A stretch of DNA of 64,000 nt from Neorhizobium sp. UBA3556. GTDB taxonomy: Bacteria; Pseudomonadota; Alphaproteobacteria; Rhizobiales; Rhizobiaceae. Positions 36,251 through 45,304 of this stretch are shown here, piece after piece. A program made the translations under genes and the position numbers. Under the pieces are notes generated by a model, which did not search any database, was not told the DNA's origin, and was given only the letters and a program-made list of their open reading frames with translations. The DNA is taken from positions 155,521 through 219,520 of the forward strand of contig DFNX01000013.1 in assembly GCA_002376235.1 (NCBI GenBank), written 5' to 3'. The stretch's first letter is position 1; each line of letters begins with the position of its first letter.

Positions 36251-37603
36251 ATGGCAGAGGCAACAATTCTGGCGACGGGTCCGTCGTCATCTGCGCTTGA
36301 AAGGGATGCAAGGCACATCCACGATGACAAGCCGATTTCGGCAGGTAACATCGCCATCGGTGTCGTGATTGGCCGCACATCCGAGTTTTTTGACTTTTTC
36401 GTGTTCGGTCTGGGCTGCGTGCTCGTTTTTCCCCGCCTGGTCTTTCCGTTTGTGCCCGACCCGGTCACGGCAACGCTTTACTCGTTCGCCATCTTCTCGC
36501 TCGCCTTTCTGGCAAGGCCCGTCGGGTCATTCGTGTTCATGTGGATCGACCGCACCTTTGGTCGCGGTACCAAACTGACGACGGCCCTGCTCATTCTTGG
36601 GGGATCGACGGCGTCAATTGCCTTCCTGCCGGGGTACGAATCGATCGGCATGTGGTCGGTTGCGCTTCTGGCCCTGTTCCGTCTCGGCCAGGGTTTTGCG
36701 CTTGGAGGCGCATGGGATGGTCTGGCCTCGCTTCTGGCGATGACGGCACCGCAAAACCGCAAGGGTTTCTATGCGATGATCCCGCAATTGGGTGCGCCGG
36801 TCGGTTTCGCGCTGGCCAGCATCCTGTTCGGTTATTTCATAGTCAATCTTTCGGATGCCGATTTCCTCGATTGGGGTTGGCGTTTCCCATTCTTTGTCGC
36901 CTTCGCGATCAATGTGGTTGCCCTGTTTGCACGGTTGCGCATCGTCGCATCGCATGAATTCGGCGCCGCGCTTGAAAATCACGAGCTCGAAGCGAAGCCG
37001 ATCGCCGAAATGCTGCGCCTCCATGGCTTTGACGTTGTCATCGGCGCTTTTGCGCCTTTGGCGAGTTTTGCAATGTTCCATCTGGTTACCATCTTTCCGC
37101 TGAGCTGGGTGACCTTGTATGGTGGTCAGTCGGCGGGCACCTTCCTGTTCGTCCAGGTGCTGGGTGCTCTCTGTGGTTTCGCGACCATCGTATTGTCCGG
37201 CTTCCTTGCGGATCGGTTCGGACGCAGGCAGCAGCTTCTGATCGGTGCCTTCATTATCGCCATCTTCAGCTTTACGGCGCCATTCCTGTTGGATGCCGGC
37301 GGCGTAGGTCAGGCGGCGTTCATTATCCTGGGCTTTGCGATCCTCGGCCTGTCTTTCGGTCAAGCCTCCGGTTCGGTCTCGTCGCGCTTCAGTGCGGGTT
37401 ACCGTTATACGGGGTCTGCCCTTACCTCCGACCTTGCCTGGTTGATCGGGGCTGGGTTTGCGCCGCTTGTGGCACTGGGCCTCGCCAGCAATTTCGGTAT
37501 CATCTTTATCGGCGGCTACCTGATCTCGGGCGCGATCTGCACGATATTGGCGCTTATTCTCAGCCGTAAGATGGACGTCGTCGACATTCCCGAGCGTCGA
37601 TAA
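36251..37603 (+). CDS. MFS transporter, metabolite:H+ symporter (MHS) type
   Basis: A 450-residue twelve-helix transporter. GRTSEFFDFFVFGLG in helix 1 and DRTFGRGTKL in the 2-3 loop are hallmarks of the MHS branch (citrate, alpha-ketoglutarate, shikimate carriers). FLADRFGRRQQLLIGAF is the matching motif in the second half. The substrate cannot be predicted but is probably an organic acid. ATG 36251 follows GGAGGACGTTAGTC; the open frame upstream from 36191 lacks a ribosome binding site. It is divergent from cyoABCD, so a shared regulatory region may link carbon uptake to respiratory state. A candidate terminator follows the stop. Confidence 0.88.
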   Translation: MAEATILATGPSSSALERDARHIHDDKPISAGNIAIGVVIGRTSEFFDFFVFGLGCVLVFPRLVFPFVPDPVTATLYSFAIFSLAFLARPVGSFVFMWIDRTFGRGTKLTTALLILGGSTASIAFLPGYESIGMWSVALLALFRLGQGFALGGAWDGLASLLAMTAPQNRKGFYAMIPQLGAPVGFALASILFGYFIVNLSDADFLDWGWRFPFFVAFAINVVALFARLRIVASHEFGAALENHELEAKPIAEMLRLHGFDVVIGAFAPLASFAMFHLVTIFPLSWVTLYGGQSAGTFLFVQVLGALCGFATIVLSGFLADRFGRRQQLLIGAFIIAIFSFTAPFLLDAGGVGQAAFIILGFAILGLSFGQASGSVSSRFSAGYRYTGSALTSDLAWLIGAGFAPLVALGLASNFGIIFIGGYLISGAICTILALILSRKMDVVDIPERR

Positions 37604-37608
37604 CAAAA

Positions 37609-37643
37609 ATGCGGCGGCGGGGCGGATCTCTGTCCCGTCGCAT
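37609..37643 (+). terminator. Possible terminator after the MHS transporter gene
   Basis: ATGCGGCGG (37609-37617) pairs with the complementary CCG-T-CGCAT arm (to 37643), with one G-T pair and a GC-rich inner part. It starts 5 bases after the stop codon. The following sequence CGTCGCTTTCC has only a short T-run, so termination efficiency is uncertain. Confidence 0.4.
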
Positions 37644-37813
37644 CGTCGCTTTCCTAATAATTTCCAGCAACGATAACCGGTGTCCCAAAAGCGATTCATC
37701 GCGGGAGCTGTCATTGTTCTGTAGAAAATAGTTGATTTGGCGCTTGCGCTCATCATGAACCTATGGCAATAGGCCGCTCACCAACGACGCGGGATCAACC
37801 GCGCCGCTCAGAT

Positions 37814-37888
37814 GCTGCTATAGCTCAGGGGTAGAGCACTCCCTTGGTAAGGGAGAGGCCGAGAGTTCAAATCTCTCTAGCAGCACCA
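37814..37888 (+). tRNA. tRNA-Thr, anticodon GGT
   Basis: A complete cloverleaf can be folded. The acceptor arm is GCTGCTA / TAGCAGC, and the D-arm region is GCTCAGGGGTAGAGC. The anticodon arm is CTCCC-TTGGTAA-GGGAG with anticodon GGT, which reads ACC and ACT. The T-arm is GAGAG-TTCAAAT-CTCTC. The discriminator base A is followed by a genome-encoded CCA (37886-37888). I saw no duplicated 3' end nearby, so there is no sign of an integrated element at this tRNA. Confidence 0.97.
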
Positions 37889-38021
37889 TTTTCCTCTCGA
37901 ATTGGCAATTACTTAGCGCAAAAATCGCACGTTGGATGATCTTGTCCTCGTTGCCAGATGCCGAGGACAAAGCTATCCTTTTACGCGGACCGCTTGTGCT
38001 TGAGGGAAAGAGATCTGCGCG

Positions 38022-38348
38022 ATGAGGCTCTTCCGGGCGTTTTTTCATTTTCTGAGCTTTGCAGCGCTCGCCGCTGCGGTGCTTGTCGGCACGATTGATG
38101 CCATTCAGTCCGTTTCTTCATCCGATGTGGTGCTCACCAGTCTCGGCAATGCCTGGCTTAATCTCGATCCGGAAAGTCTGACACTGGCAGAACTGTCGGC
38201 CGATGACTATATGAGCGCAGATATATGGCGACCCTACGTGGCGCCGGTTCTGGCGCAGCCTGCCGGTGTCATGTTCCTGGTCCTTGCACTGCTTTTCTGG
38301 ATGATGGGCTATAAGAGAACGTCTTTCGCAGGGCGCTTCGCGGCCTGA
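38022..38348 (+). CDS. Small two-helix membrane protein, function unknown
   Basis: A 108-residue protein with an N-terminal hydrophobic segment (FFHFLSFAALAAAVLVGTID) and a C-terminal one (PAGVMFLVLALLFWMMGY), separated by an acidic, probably periplasmic loop (LNLDPESLTLAELSADDYMS). The C-terminus is basic (KRTSFAGRFAA), fitting an in-plane N-in/C-in topology. Codon use matches its neighbours. I do not recognise a named family; similar short proteins occur in rhizobia. It lies between tRNA-Thr and msrA with its own start after GGGAAAGAGATCTGCGCG. Confidence 0.7.
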   Translation: MRLFRAFFHFLSFAALAAAVLVGTIDAIQSVSSSDVVLTSLGNAWLNLDPESLTLAELSADDYMSADIWRPYVAPVLAQPAGVMFLVLALLFWMMGYKRTSFAGRFAA

Positions 38349-38423
38349 ACCGGCAAGCAATGCCGGGGAGTGCGCAAGTCCAGGAAAAACAGACAAACAA
38401 TGTCGCCAAAGATGGAGGCAGAA

Positions 38424-39083
38424 ATGTTCCTGAACGAAATCTTCAGCAAGAAGACTGTGATGCCCTCAGCGCAGACGGCACTGCCCGGAAGGCCCCAAGA
38501 GATCCCGACATCCCAGATCCATTTCGTCAACGGTCACGCCCTCAAAGGCCCTTATCCGCAAGGCCTGGAAGTTGCCTATTTCGGCATGGGCTGCTTCTGG
38601 GGCGCCGAGCGCCTGTTCTGGAAGGTGCCGGGCGTCCACGTGACTGCGGTTGGTTATGCGGGCGGTATCACGCCGAACCCGACCTATCATGAAACGACGA
38701 CAGGGCTCACCGGTCATGCCGAAATCGTCAAGATCGTCTTTGATCCGAAAATCGTCTCCTTTCGCCAGCTGCTGAAGCTGTTCTTCGAGGAACACGATCC
38801 GACGCAAGGCATGCGGCAGGGTAACGATATCGGCACGACCTATCGCTCCGCGATCTACACGACGAGCGAAAGCCAGGCCGAACAGGCGCGCGAAGCGCTG
38901 GATGTCTTCCAGGATGCGCTGAACAAGGCTGGTCGCGATACGCCGATCACCACGGAACTCGCTCCCGTGCCGACATTCTATTATGCCGAAGACTATCATC
39001 AGCAGTACCTCGCCAAGAACCCGGCCGGTTATTGCGGTCTCAAGGGCACCGGTGTGTCCTGCCCGGTCGGCCAGGCGGCTTAA
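38424..39083 (+). CDS. msrA: Peptide methionine sulfoxide reductase A
   Basis: MsrA reduces methionine-S-sulfoxide in proteins using thioredoxin. The 219-residue protein has the catalytic GCFWG (within [15 protein letters not shown]), the substrate motif [16 protein letters not shown], and [20 protein letters not shown]. Two C-terminal cysteines ([17 protein letters not shown]) act as resolving residues, as in other three-cysteine MsrA forms. ATG 38424 lies 5 bases after GGAGG; earlier in-frame ATGs (for example 38400) lack a ribosome binding site. No signal peptide is seen, so the enzyme is cytoplasmic. Confidence 0.97.
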   Translation: MFLNEIFSKKTVMPSAQTALPGRPQEIPTSQIHFVNGHALKGPYPQGLEVAYFGMGCFWGAERLFWKVPGVHVTAVGYAGGITPNPTYHETTTGLTGHAEIVKIVFDPKIVSFRQLLKLFFEEHDPTQGMRQGNDIGTTYRSAIYTTSESQAEQAREALDVFQDALNKAGRDTPITTELAPVPTFYYAEDYHQQYLAKNPAGYCGLKGTGVSCPVGQAA

Positions 39084-39316
39084 AGTCGCGATAGTATGAA
39101 TTTGAGTGCCGTGGATTTGTGCAGGTCCGCGGCAAATTCATGCAGGCTGCCAAAGGGATAGGCGTTTTTACCGGATGAAAAAAATCTGGTGAATTTTTCT
39201 GGCGCACATGCAAGAGTAGGTATAGCCAAGCCTTCTAAGAGGGGGCGGTAACCGCATGGCGTTCGCTGGCCGGACCCGCGGGAGGACCTAACATTAAAAA
39301 AAAGCAAGGCTGCACC

Positions 39317-40309
39317 ATGAAGAAAACCCTTTTGAGCCTTCTCGCAGTGGCTGCGATGTCGACGACAGCGCTGGCCGCCGAAATCAAGCCGGCGCTGGTC
39401 TATGGCACTGGTGGCAAATTCGATAAATCCTTCAACGAGGCCGCCTATGCGGGCGCCGAAATGTACAAGAAGGAAACCGGCACCGAATACCGCGATTTCG
39501 AGCCGACCAGCGATACGCAGGGCGAGCAGGCGATCCGCAACTTCGCAAGCCGCGGTTACAACCCGGTCATCGCCGTTTCCTTCGCCTGGACCTCGGCCAT
39601 GGAAAAGGTTGCTGCTGAATTCCCGGATACCAAATTCGTCATCGTCGACTCCGTCGTCGATCTGCCGAACGTTCGCTCCGTTGTTTATAACGAAGCGGAA
39701 GGCTCCTACCTCGTCGGCCTTCTCGCCGGCATGGCTTCCAAGACCGGCAAGGTCGGTTTCGTCGGCGGCATGGATATCCCGCTGATCCGAAAGTTCGGCT
39801 GTGGTTATGTCCAGGGCGCCAAGTCTGTTAAGGCCGATATGCAGGTCTTCCAGAACATGGTCGGCACCACCGGCGCTGCCTGGAACGACCCGGTTCGCGC
39901 TGGCGAACTCACTAAGAATCAGATCGACCAGGGCGCGGATGTCATTTACGCGGCAGCCGGTGCGTCGGGTCTCGGCGTTATGCAGACCGCCACCGACAAC
40001 AAGAAGCTGTCGATCGGCGTCGATTCGAACCAGAACCACGTTCATCCGGGTTCGGTTCTGACCTCCATGGTCAAGCGCGTCGATCTGGCTGTCTACAATG
40101 CCTATAAGGATACCGCTGCCGACAAGTTCACCGCCGGTGTCCAATCGAACGGTATCAAGGATGGCGGCGTCGTTGCGGCCATGGACGACAACAACAAAGC
40201 TCTGATCACGCCGGAAATGCAGGCCGCGCTCGACAAGGCGAAGGCCGACATCATTGCCGGTACCGTCAAGGTGCATGACTACATGACGGACAATTCCTGC
40301 CCGATGTAA
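39317..40309 (+). CDS. BMP-family nucleoside ABC transporter, periplasmic binding protein
   Basis: A 330-residue PnrA/BmpA-type binding protein with a Sec signal (MKKTLLSLLAVAAMSTTALA); no lipobox, so it is periplasmic. Family features are LVYGTGGKFDKSFNEAAYAG at the N-terminus, VSFAWTSAMEKVA, and VGFVGGMDIPLIRKFGCGYV. BMP proteins bind purine and other nucleosides. It begins an operon with an ATPase, two permeases and nucleoside-degrading enzymes, which strongly supports nucleoside import. A 13-bp hairpin with a T-run follows the stop, expected to make this gene the most abundant part of the operon. The 233-base leader upstream is GC-rich and potentially structured. Confidence 0.92.
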   Translation: MKKTLLSLLAVAAMSTTALAAEIKPALVYGTGGKFDKSFNEAAYAGAEMYKKETGTEYRDFEPTSDTQGEQAIRNFASRGYNPVIAVSFAWTSAMEKVAAEFPDTKFVIVDSVVDLPNVRSVVYNEAEGSYLVGLLAGMASKTGKVGFVGGMDIPLIRKFGCGYVQGAKSVKADMQVFQNMVGTTGAAWNDPVRAGELTKNQIDQGADVIYAAAGASGLGVMQTATDNKKLSIGVDSNQNHVHPGSVLTSMVKRVDLAVYNAYKDTAADKFTAGVQSNGIKDGGVVAAMDDNNKALITPEMQAALDKAKADIIAGTVKVHDYMTDNSCPM

Positions 40310-40323
40310 GTCAAGGATCGAAG

Positions 40324-40357
40324 GGGCGCATGGCGGAAACCGTCATGCGCCCTTTTT
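40324..40357 (+). terminator. Strong intrinsic terminator/attenuator inside the nucleoside operon
   Basis: GGGCGCATGGCGG (40324-40336) pairs with CCGTCATGCGCCC (40340-40352) over 13 positions with one G-T, loop AAA, followed by five Ts (40353-40357). It lies between the binding-protein gene and the ATPase gene, so partial read-through is needed for the downstream genes. Confidence 0.88.
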
Positions 40358-40382
40358 GCATATAAAGAGCAAGGTCGAACCA

Positions 40383-41909
40383 TTGAACCTTCAGTCTTCA
40401 GCGAATGAGCCCGCGATCGAGCTTGTCGGCATCGACAAGAAATTCGGCGCAGTCCATGCGAACAAGAACATCAACCTTTCCGTCGGCAAGGGATCCATCC
40501 ACGGCATTATCGGCGAAAACGGCGCCGGCAAGTCGACGCTGATGTCGATCCTCTATGGTTTCTATCATGCCGATGAGGGCGAGATTCGAATTCAGGGTAA
40601 GCCGGTCACGATCCGTGACAGCCAGGCCGCGATTGCGGCGGGCATCGGCATGGTCCACCAGCATTTCATGCTGGTGGAAAATTTCACTGTGCTTGAAAAC
40701 GTCATGCTCGGCGCAGAAGGCGGGCAGTTGCTGGCCAAGGGCGTTTCGGGTGCGCGCAAAGAATTGAAGCGGCTGGAAAAGGATTACGGCCTCGAAGTCG
40801 ATCCGGATGCGGTGATCGAGGAACTGCCGGTCGGCAGCCAGCAGCGTGTCGAGATCCTGAAAGCGCTTTATCGTGGCGCCGAAATCCTCATTCTCGATGA
40901 GCCGACGGGTGTTCTGACCCCGGCAGAAGCTGATCACCTCTTCCGTATCCTTCAGGTGCTGCGGGATCAGGGCAAGACGATCATTCTCATCACCCACAAG
41001 CTGCGCGAGATCATGGCAATCACCGATACGGTTTCCGTCATGCGCCGCGGCGAGATGGTCGCAACCCGCAAGACATCCGAGACGACGGTCGCTGAACTCG
41101 CCGAGTTGATGGTTGGCCGCCGTGTACTGCTGCGCGTCGAAAAGGGCGACGCCAATCCCGGCCCGGTGCTTCTGTCGGTGAAAAACCTGACGGTGAAGGA
41201 CGGCCGTGGCGTTACCATGGTCGATGACGTCTCCTTCGATGTCCGCGCCGGAGAAATCGTCGGCATCGCCGGTGTTGCCGGCAACGGCCAGTCCGAGCTG
41301 CTCGAAGCGCTTGCCGGCATCCGCAAGCCGGTCTCGGGAGAAATCCTGATCGACGGCAAGCCGGTGGACGCTGCCGACCCCGCGCTGCTGCGCCAGCTTG
41401 GCCTCGCGCATATTCCCGAAGACCGCCACCATATGGGACTGGTGCTGAAATTCGAGGAATATGAAAACTCCATCCTCGGCTATCACCACGACCCACGTTA
41501 CGGCCGCGGCGCGATGCTGGATCTCGACGCAGTTCGAAAGAGTGCCGAGGAGCAGATCGAAAAATATGATATCCGTCCGCCGAACCCGCGGCTGAAGACC
41601 GCCAATTTCTCCGGCGGCAACCAGCAGAAGATCGTCGTTGCCCGCGAGATCGAGCGCGATCCGAAAATGCTGCTGATCGGCCAGCCGACCCGCGGCGTCG
41701 ATATCGGCGCGATTGAGTTCATTCACCGGCGCATCATCGAGATGCGCGATGCCGGCAAGGCGGTGCTTCTGGTCTCCGTCGAACTCGACGAGATTCGTTC
41801 GCTGTCGGATCGCATCCTCGTGATGTTCGCTGGCAAGGTCGTTGGTGAAAAATCGTCGGATGCGGACGAGCAGACACTTGGCCTGATGATGGCGGGGATC
41901 GCAGCGTGA
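40383..41909 (+). CDS. Nucleoside ABC transporter, fused ATPase
   Basis: Tandem sugar/nucleoside-type ATPase of about 508 residues. The first domain has Walker A GENGAGKSTLMS, a signature form VGSQQRVEILKAL and Walker B LILDEPTGVLTP. The second has the characteristically altered Walker A GVAGNGQSELLEALAG (no Lys), FSGGNQQKIVVAREI and LLIGQPTRGVDIGA, which is normal for this family. I chose TTG 40383 (LNLQSSANEPAIEL), about 9 bases after AAGG. The longer open frame from TTG 40356 would start inside the terminator's T-run and is unlikely. It energises the permeases encoded at 41989 and 43095. Confidence 0.93.
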   Translation: MNLQSSANEPAIELVGIDKKFGAVHANKNINLSVGKGSIHGIIGENGAGKSTLMSILYGFYHADEGEIRIQGKPVTIRDSQAAIAAGIGMVHQHFMLVENFTVLENVMLGAEGGQLLAKGVSGARKELKRLEKDYGLEVDPDAVIEELPVGSQQRVEILKALYRGAEILILDEPTGVLTPAEADHLFRILQVLRDQGKTIILITHKLREIMAITDTVSVMRRGEMVATRKTSETTVAELAELMVGRRVLLRVEKGDANPGPVLLSVKNLTVKDGRGVTMVDDVSFDVRAGEIVGIAGVAGNGQSELLEALAGIRKPVSGEILIDGKPVDAADPALLRQLGLAHIPEDRHHMGLVLKFEEYENSILGYHHDPRYGRGAMLDLDAVRKSAEEQIEKYDIRPPNPRLKTANFSGGNQQKIVVAREIERDPKMLLIGQPTRGVDIGAIEFIHRRIIEMRDAGKAVLLVSVELDEIRSLSDRILVMFAGKVVGEKSSDADEQTLGLMMAGIAA

Positions 41910-41988
41910 AGGTCTCTGTTTTTACTAGAATTTCGGAGTATGGGATGAACGAGGCACGGATCGGAACCGGGCGAAAAGGGAGGGGCGC

Positions 41989-43092
41989 ATGAGCACGGCT
42001 TCGGTCCCATTGCCCGCCTGGATCAATTACGGCGTCATCCCGCTGTTGAACCTCATCCTGGCCTTCTTCTTTTCCGGCCTCGTCGTCTGGGCGATCGGCG
42101 AAAACCCGTTCGAGGCGCTGAATTTCCTCATCCAGGGAGCGCTCGGCCGCGGTGATGCGATCGGCTTCACCCTGTTTTATGCCACAAGCTTCATCTTTAC
42201 CGGCCTGTCTGTTGCGGTCGCCTTCCATGCCGGCCTGTTCAACATCGGCTCCGAAGGTCAGGCCTATGTCGGCGGTCTCGGTGCGGCTCTGGTTGCGCTT
42301 TCGCTCGATCATTACGTGCCGTGGTACGTGACCATGCCCTTCGCCGTCATCGGCGCGGCGCTCTTCGGTGCCGCATGGGCCTTCATTCCCGCCTGGCTTC
42401 AGGCCAAGCGTGGCAGCCACATCGTCATCACCACCATCATGTTCAACTTCATCGGCGCGGCGCTGATGGTCTATCTTCTGGTCAACGTCTTCATCGTGCC
42501 GGGCAAGATGGCGCCGGAAACCCGCACATTCCTGCCCGGCGGACAATTGCCGAAGCTCGACTGGCTGATGGCGCTGTTCGGCCTGAAGCTCGGTCCGGCC
42601 CCTTTCAACGTGTCCTTCATTATCGCACTGGTGATGTGCTATCTCGTCTGGCTGCTGATCTGGCGCACAAAACTTGGTTATGAGATGCGCACACTCGGCA
42701 TCAGCCCGACGGCCGCCGTTTACGCTGGTATCCCTTACGTTCGCACCGTCATTATCGCCATGCTCATCTCCGGCGGCCTTGCAGGCATGATGTCGCTCAA
42801 TGCGGTCATGGGGGCTTCTGCCCGCCTGCAGGTGGAATTCGTCGCCGGGGCAGGTTTTGTCGGCATTGCCGTATCGCTGATGGGACGAAGCCATCCGGTC
42901 GGCATCATCCTCGCCGCGATCCTGTTCGGCATCCTCTATCAGGGTGGCGCCGACCTCTCCTTCGAAATGCCGAATATCACCCGCGACATGATCGTGGTCA
43001 TCCAGGGTCTCGTTATCTTCTTTGCCGGTGCGCTGGAATATATGCTGCGCCCGGCCATGGTGCGGCTCTACCAGACGGCGAGGGGGAAGTAG
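41989..43092 (+). CDS. Nucleoside ABC transporter, permease 1
   Basis: A 367-residue BPD-type-2 permease (branched-chain amino acid/ribose-like). Helices include WINYGVIPLLNLILAFFFSG and LISGGLAGMMSLNAVMGASA; the family motif FNIGSEGQAYVGGLGAALVA lies after helix 2. TLGISPTAAVYAGIPYVRTV is the coupling region and GRSHPVGIILAAILFGILYQ the C-terminal helix. It resembles the NupB/YufP permeases of nucleoside importers. The 79 bases after the ATPase gene show no terminator, and a purine-rich AAAAGGGAGGGGCGC precedes ATG 41989. Confidence 0.93.
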   Translation: MSTASVPLPAWINYGVIPLLNLILAFFFSGLVVWAIGENPFEALNFLIQGALGRGDAIGFTLFYATSFIFTGLSVAVAFHAGLFNIGSEGQAYVGGLGAALVALSLDHYVPWYVTMPFAVIGAALFGAAWAFIPAWLQAKRGSHIVITTIMFNFIGAALMVYLLVNVFIVPGKMAPETRTFLPGGQLPKLDWLMALFGLKLGPAPFNVSFIIALVMCYLVWLLIWRTKLGYEMRTLGISPTAAVYAGIPYVRTVIIAMLISGGLAGMMSLNAVMGASARLQVEFVAGAGFVGIAVSLMGRSHPVGIILAAILFGILYQGGADLSFEMPNITRDMIVVIQGLVIFFAGALEYMLRPAMVRLYQTARGK

Positions 43093-43094
43093 CC

Positions 43095-44066
43095 ATGGAA
43101 TATTTCGATACTTTCGTCAGCATTCTGGGGTCGGCCATCCGCCTGTCCATTCCGCTGCTCTTCACCGCGCTGGCAGGCCTGTTCTCCGAGCGTGCCGGCA
43201 TTTTCGATATCGGCCTTGAAGGCAAGATGCTGGCATCCGCCTTCGCCGCCGCCTGTGCGGCCTATTGGACTGGCAATGCCTGGGCAGGCCTTGGCGCCGG
43301 CATCATGGTCTCGATCATCTTCTCGCTGCTGCACGGTTTTGCCTCGATCACCAATCGCGGCAACCAGATCGTCTCCGGCGTGGCGCTGAATTTCATCGCT
43401 GCGGGCCTGACGATCGTGCTCGGCACCGCCTGGTTCAACCAGGGCGGCCGCACCGGCCAAGTGCCGCCGGAGGGCCGCTTCTCCGGTATCATCCTGCCGG
43501 GTGTCGAGATGATGCGTGACGTGCCGATCATCGGTCCGCTTTATGCCAATGTCATTTCCGGCAACAACATCCTTACCTACATCGCCTTCCTGATGGTGCC
43601 GATCTCCTGGTGGGTGCTCTATCGCACCCGTTTCGGCCTGCGCCTTCGCGCCGTGGGTGAAAATCCGGGTGCTGTCGATACGGCAGGCGTGTCGGTCGTC
43701 TGGCTGCGTTATCGCGCTCTGATCGTCACCGGTTTCCTTGCAGGCTTTGCCGGCACCTATCTGTCGATCGCCCAGTCCGCCGCCTTCATCAACAACATGT
43801 CGGCCGGCAAGGGTTACATCGCGCTCGCTGCACTCATCTTCGCCAAGTGGAAGCCGGTGCCGGTCATGTTCGCCTGCCTGCTGTTCGGCTTCCTCGATGC
43901 CTTTGCCAATTTCATGCAGGGCAAGTCACTGCCGATGATCGGCGAGGTGCCGGTGCAGATCTTCCAGGCGCTGCCCTATATTCTCACCTGCGTCCTGCTG
44001 GCCGGCTTCATCGGCGTCGCCCGCCCGCCCAAGGCCGGCGGCGTTGCCTATACCAAGGAGCGTTGA
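43095..44066 (+). CDS. Nucleoside ABC transporter, permease 2
   Basis: A 323-residue partner permease of the same family. AGLFSERAGIFDIGLEGKML is the typical N-terminal motif, GNQIVSGVALNFIAAGLTIV the central one, and RLRAVGENPGAVDTAGVSVV the ATPase-coupling stretch. It resembles NupC/YufQ. It begins 2 bases after the first permease gene and ends 3 bases before the cytidine deaminase gene, so transport and catabolism are clearly one operon. Confidence 0.93.
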   Translation: MEYFDTFVSILGSAIRLSIPLLFTALAGLFSERAGIFDIGLEGKMLASAFAAACAAYWTGNAWAGLGAGIMVSIIFSLLHGFASITNRGNQIVSGVALNFIAAGLTIVLGTAWFNQGGRTGQVPPEGRFSGIILPGVEMMRDVPIIGPLYANVISGNNILTYIAFLMVPISWWVLYRTRFGLRLRAVGENPGAVDTAGVSVVWLRYRALIVTGFLAGFAGTYLSIAQSAAFINNMSAGKGYIALAALIFAKWKPVPVMFACLLFGFLDAFANFMQGKSLPMIGEVPVQIFQALPYILTCVLLAGFIGVARPPKAGGVAYTKER

Positions 44067-44069
44067 GAT

Positions 44070-44462
44070 ATGTCACACGAACTGTTCGAAGCCGCTCGCG
44101 AGGCCATGACCAAGGCTTACGCGCCCTATTCCAAGTTCCCCGTCGGCGTTGCCCTCAAGGCCGATGACGGCAAGGTCTATCTAGGCGCTAATATTGAAAA
44201 CCTCTCATTCCCCCAAGGCTGGTGCGCCGAACCGACGGCAATCGGCGCCATGGTCATGGGCGGCGGAAAGAAGATCGTCGAACTGGCGGTGATCGCCGAA
44301 AAGCTGCCGCTCTGCACCCCCTGCGGTGGCTGTCGGCAGAAGATTTCGGAATTCGCCTCGGCCGATACGCGGATCTATCTCTGCGACGAGGCTGGCGTGG
44401 CGAAGACCGTCACCATGGCAGAGCTTCTGCCCTACGCTTTCGAAACGGATGTCATTGGATGA
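44070..44462 (+). CDS. cdd: Cytidine deaminase
   Basis: Deaminates cytidine and deoxycytidine to (deoxy)uridine. The 130-residue, homotetramer-type enzyme has the zinc site WCAEPTAIGA (Cys52, proton-shuttle Glu54) and PCGGCRQKISEF (Cys85, Cys88). YAPYSKFPVGVAL and LGANIENLSFPQGWC bind the nucleoside. The stop overlaps the start of the purine nucleoside phosphorylase gene (ATGA at 44459-44462). Confidence 0.97.
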   Translation: MSHELFEAAREAMTKAYAPYSKFPVGVALKADDGKVYLGANIENLSFPQGWCAEPTAIGAMVMGGGKKIVELAVIAEKLPLCTPCGGCRQKISEFASADTRIYLCDEAGVAKTVTMAELLPYAFETDVIG

Positions 44463-45256
44463 CGACTGTAACCGATCTGCTGGTCGAACGGCTGGATGGC
44501 CTTGTGCCGCGTGTGGCGATCGTGCTCGGCTCCGGCCTCGGCTCGCTGGTTGATGGCGTGACCGATCAGGTCCGCATTTCCTACAGGGAACTTGAAGGTT
44601 TTCCTGTGAGCGGCGTCACCGGCCATGCGGGTGAACTGGTTGCCGGTTATCTCGGCAGTCAGCCGGTCATCATGCTGTCCGGCCGCGCTCATTATTACGA
44701 GCATGGCGATGCCAAGGCCATGCGCTTCCCGATTCAGGTGCTGAAAGGCCTCGGCGTCCAGTCGTTGATCCTCACCAATTCGGCCGGCTCGGTGCGCGAG
44801 GACATGCCGCCCGGTTCGGTCATGCAGATCACCGATCACATCAACTATTCCGGCATGAACCCGCTGATCGGCGAACATGGCGATCAGCGTTTCGTCGGCA
44901 TGACCAGCGCCTATGATGCCGATCTGGCAGTAAAGATGCGCAACGCGGCGATCCGCGCCGGCGTGACGCTTTATCAGGGCGTATATATGTGGTTCTCCGG
45001 CCCGAGCTTCGAGACGCCTGCGGAAATCCGCATGGCGCGTACGCTGGGTGCCGATGCCGTCGGCATGTCGACCGTGCCGGAAGTCATCCTCGCCCGTTAC
45101 TTCGGCCTCAAGGTTGCGGCCGCCTCGGTCGTCACCAATTACGGGGCGGGCATGACCGGTGCCGAGCTCAGCCACGAGGAGACCAAGGACATTGCGCCCA
45201 TCGGCGGCGCTCGGCTGGCCTCTGTCCTGTGTGAAATGCTCAGCCACAGCGCCTGA
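44459..45256 (+). CDS. Purine nucleoside phosphorylase (trimeric type)
   Basis: Splits purine nucleosides with phosphate into base and (deoxy)ribose-1-phosphate. The 265-residue protein has VLGSGLGSLVDGV (phosphate loop), LSGRAHYYEHGD, and MWFSGPSFETPAEIRMARTL followed by DAVGMSTVPEVI, typical of PNP family 2 (PunA/DeoD2/XapA-like). Whether it prefers guanosine/inosine or xanthosine cannot be read from the sequence. ATG 44459 overlaps the cdd stop; the much longer open frame from 44222 is a shadow of cdd. Confidence 0.93.
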   Translation: MTTVTDLLVERLDGLVPRVAIVLGSGLGSLVDGVTDQVRISYRELEGFPVSGVTGHAGELVAGYLGSQPVIMLSGRAHYYEHGDAKAMRFPIQVLKGLGVQSLILTNSAGSVREDMPPGSVMQITDHINYSGMNPLIGEHGDQRFVGMTSAYDADLAVKMRNAAIRAGVTLYQGVYMWFSGPSFETPAEIRMARTLGADAVGMSTVPEVILARYFGLKVAAASVVTNYGAGMTGAELSHEETKDIAPIGGARLASVLCEMLSHSA

Positions 45257-45304
45257 CTTATCAAGGCACTAGCGGCAAGATACCACATTTCGCGACCTAT
45301 GCGG

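Noticed and set aside
37814..37888. tRNA-Thr as an attachment site for an integrated element
   Set aside because: No second copy of the tRNA 3' end and no integrase gene are visible in the following sequence.
40398..41726. Minus-strand open frame (442 codons) opposite the nucleoside ATPase gene
   Set aside because: The plus strand carries intact ABC motifs through the whole stretch; the antisense frame has no domain and no plausible ribosome binding site.
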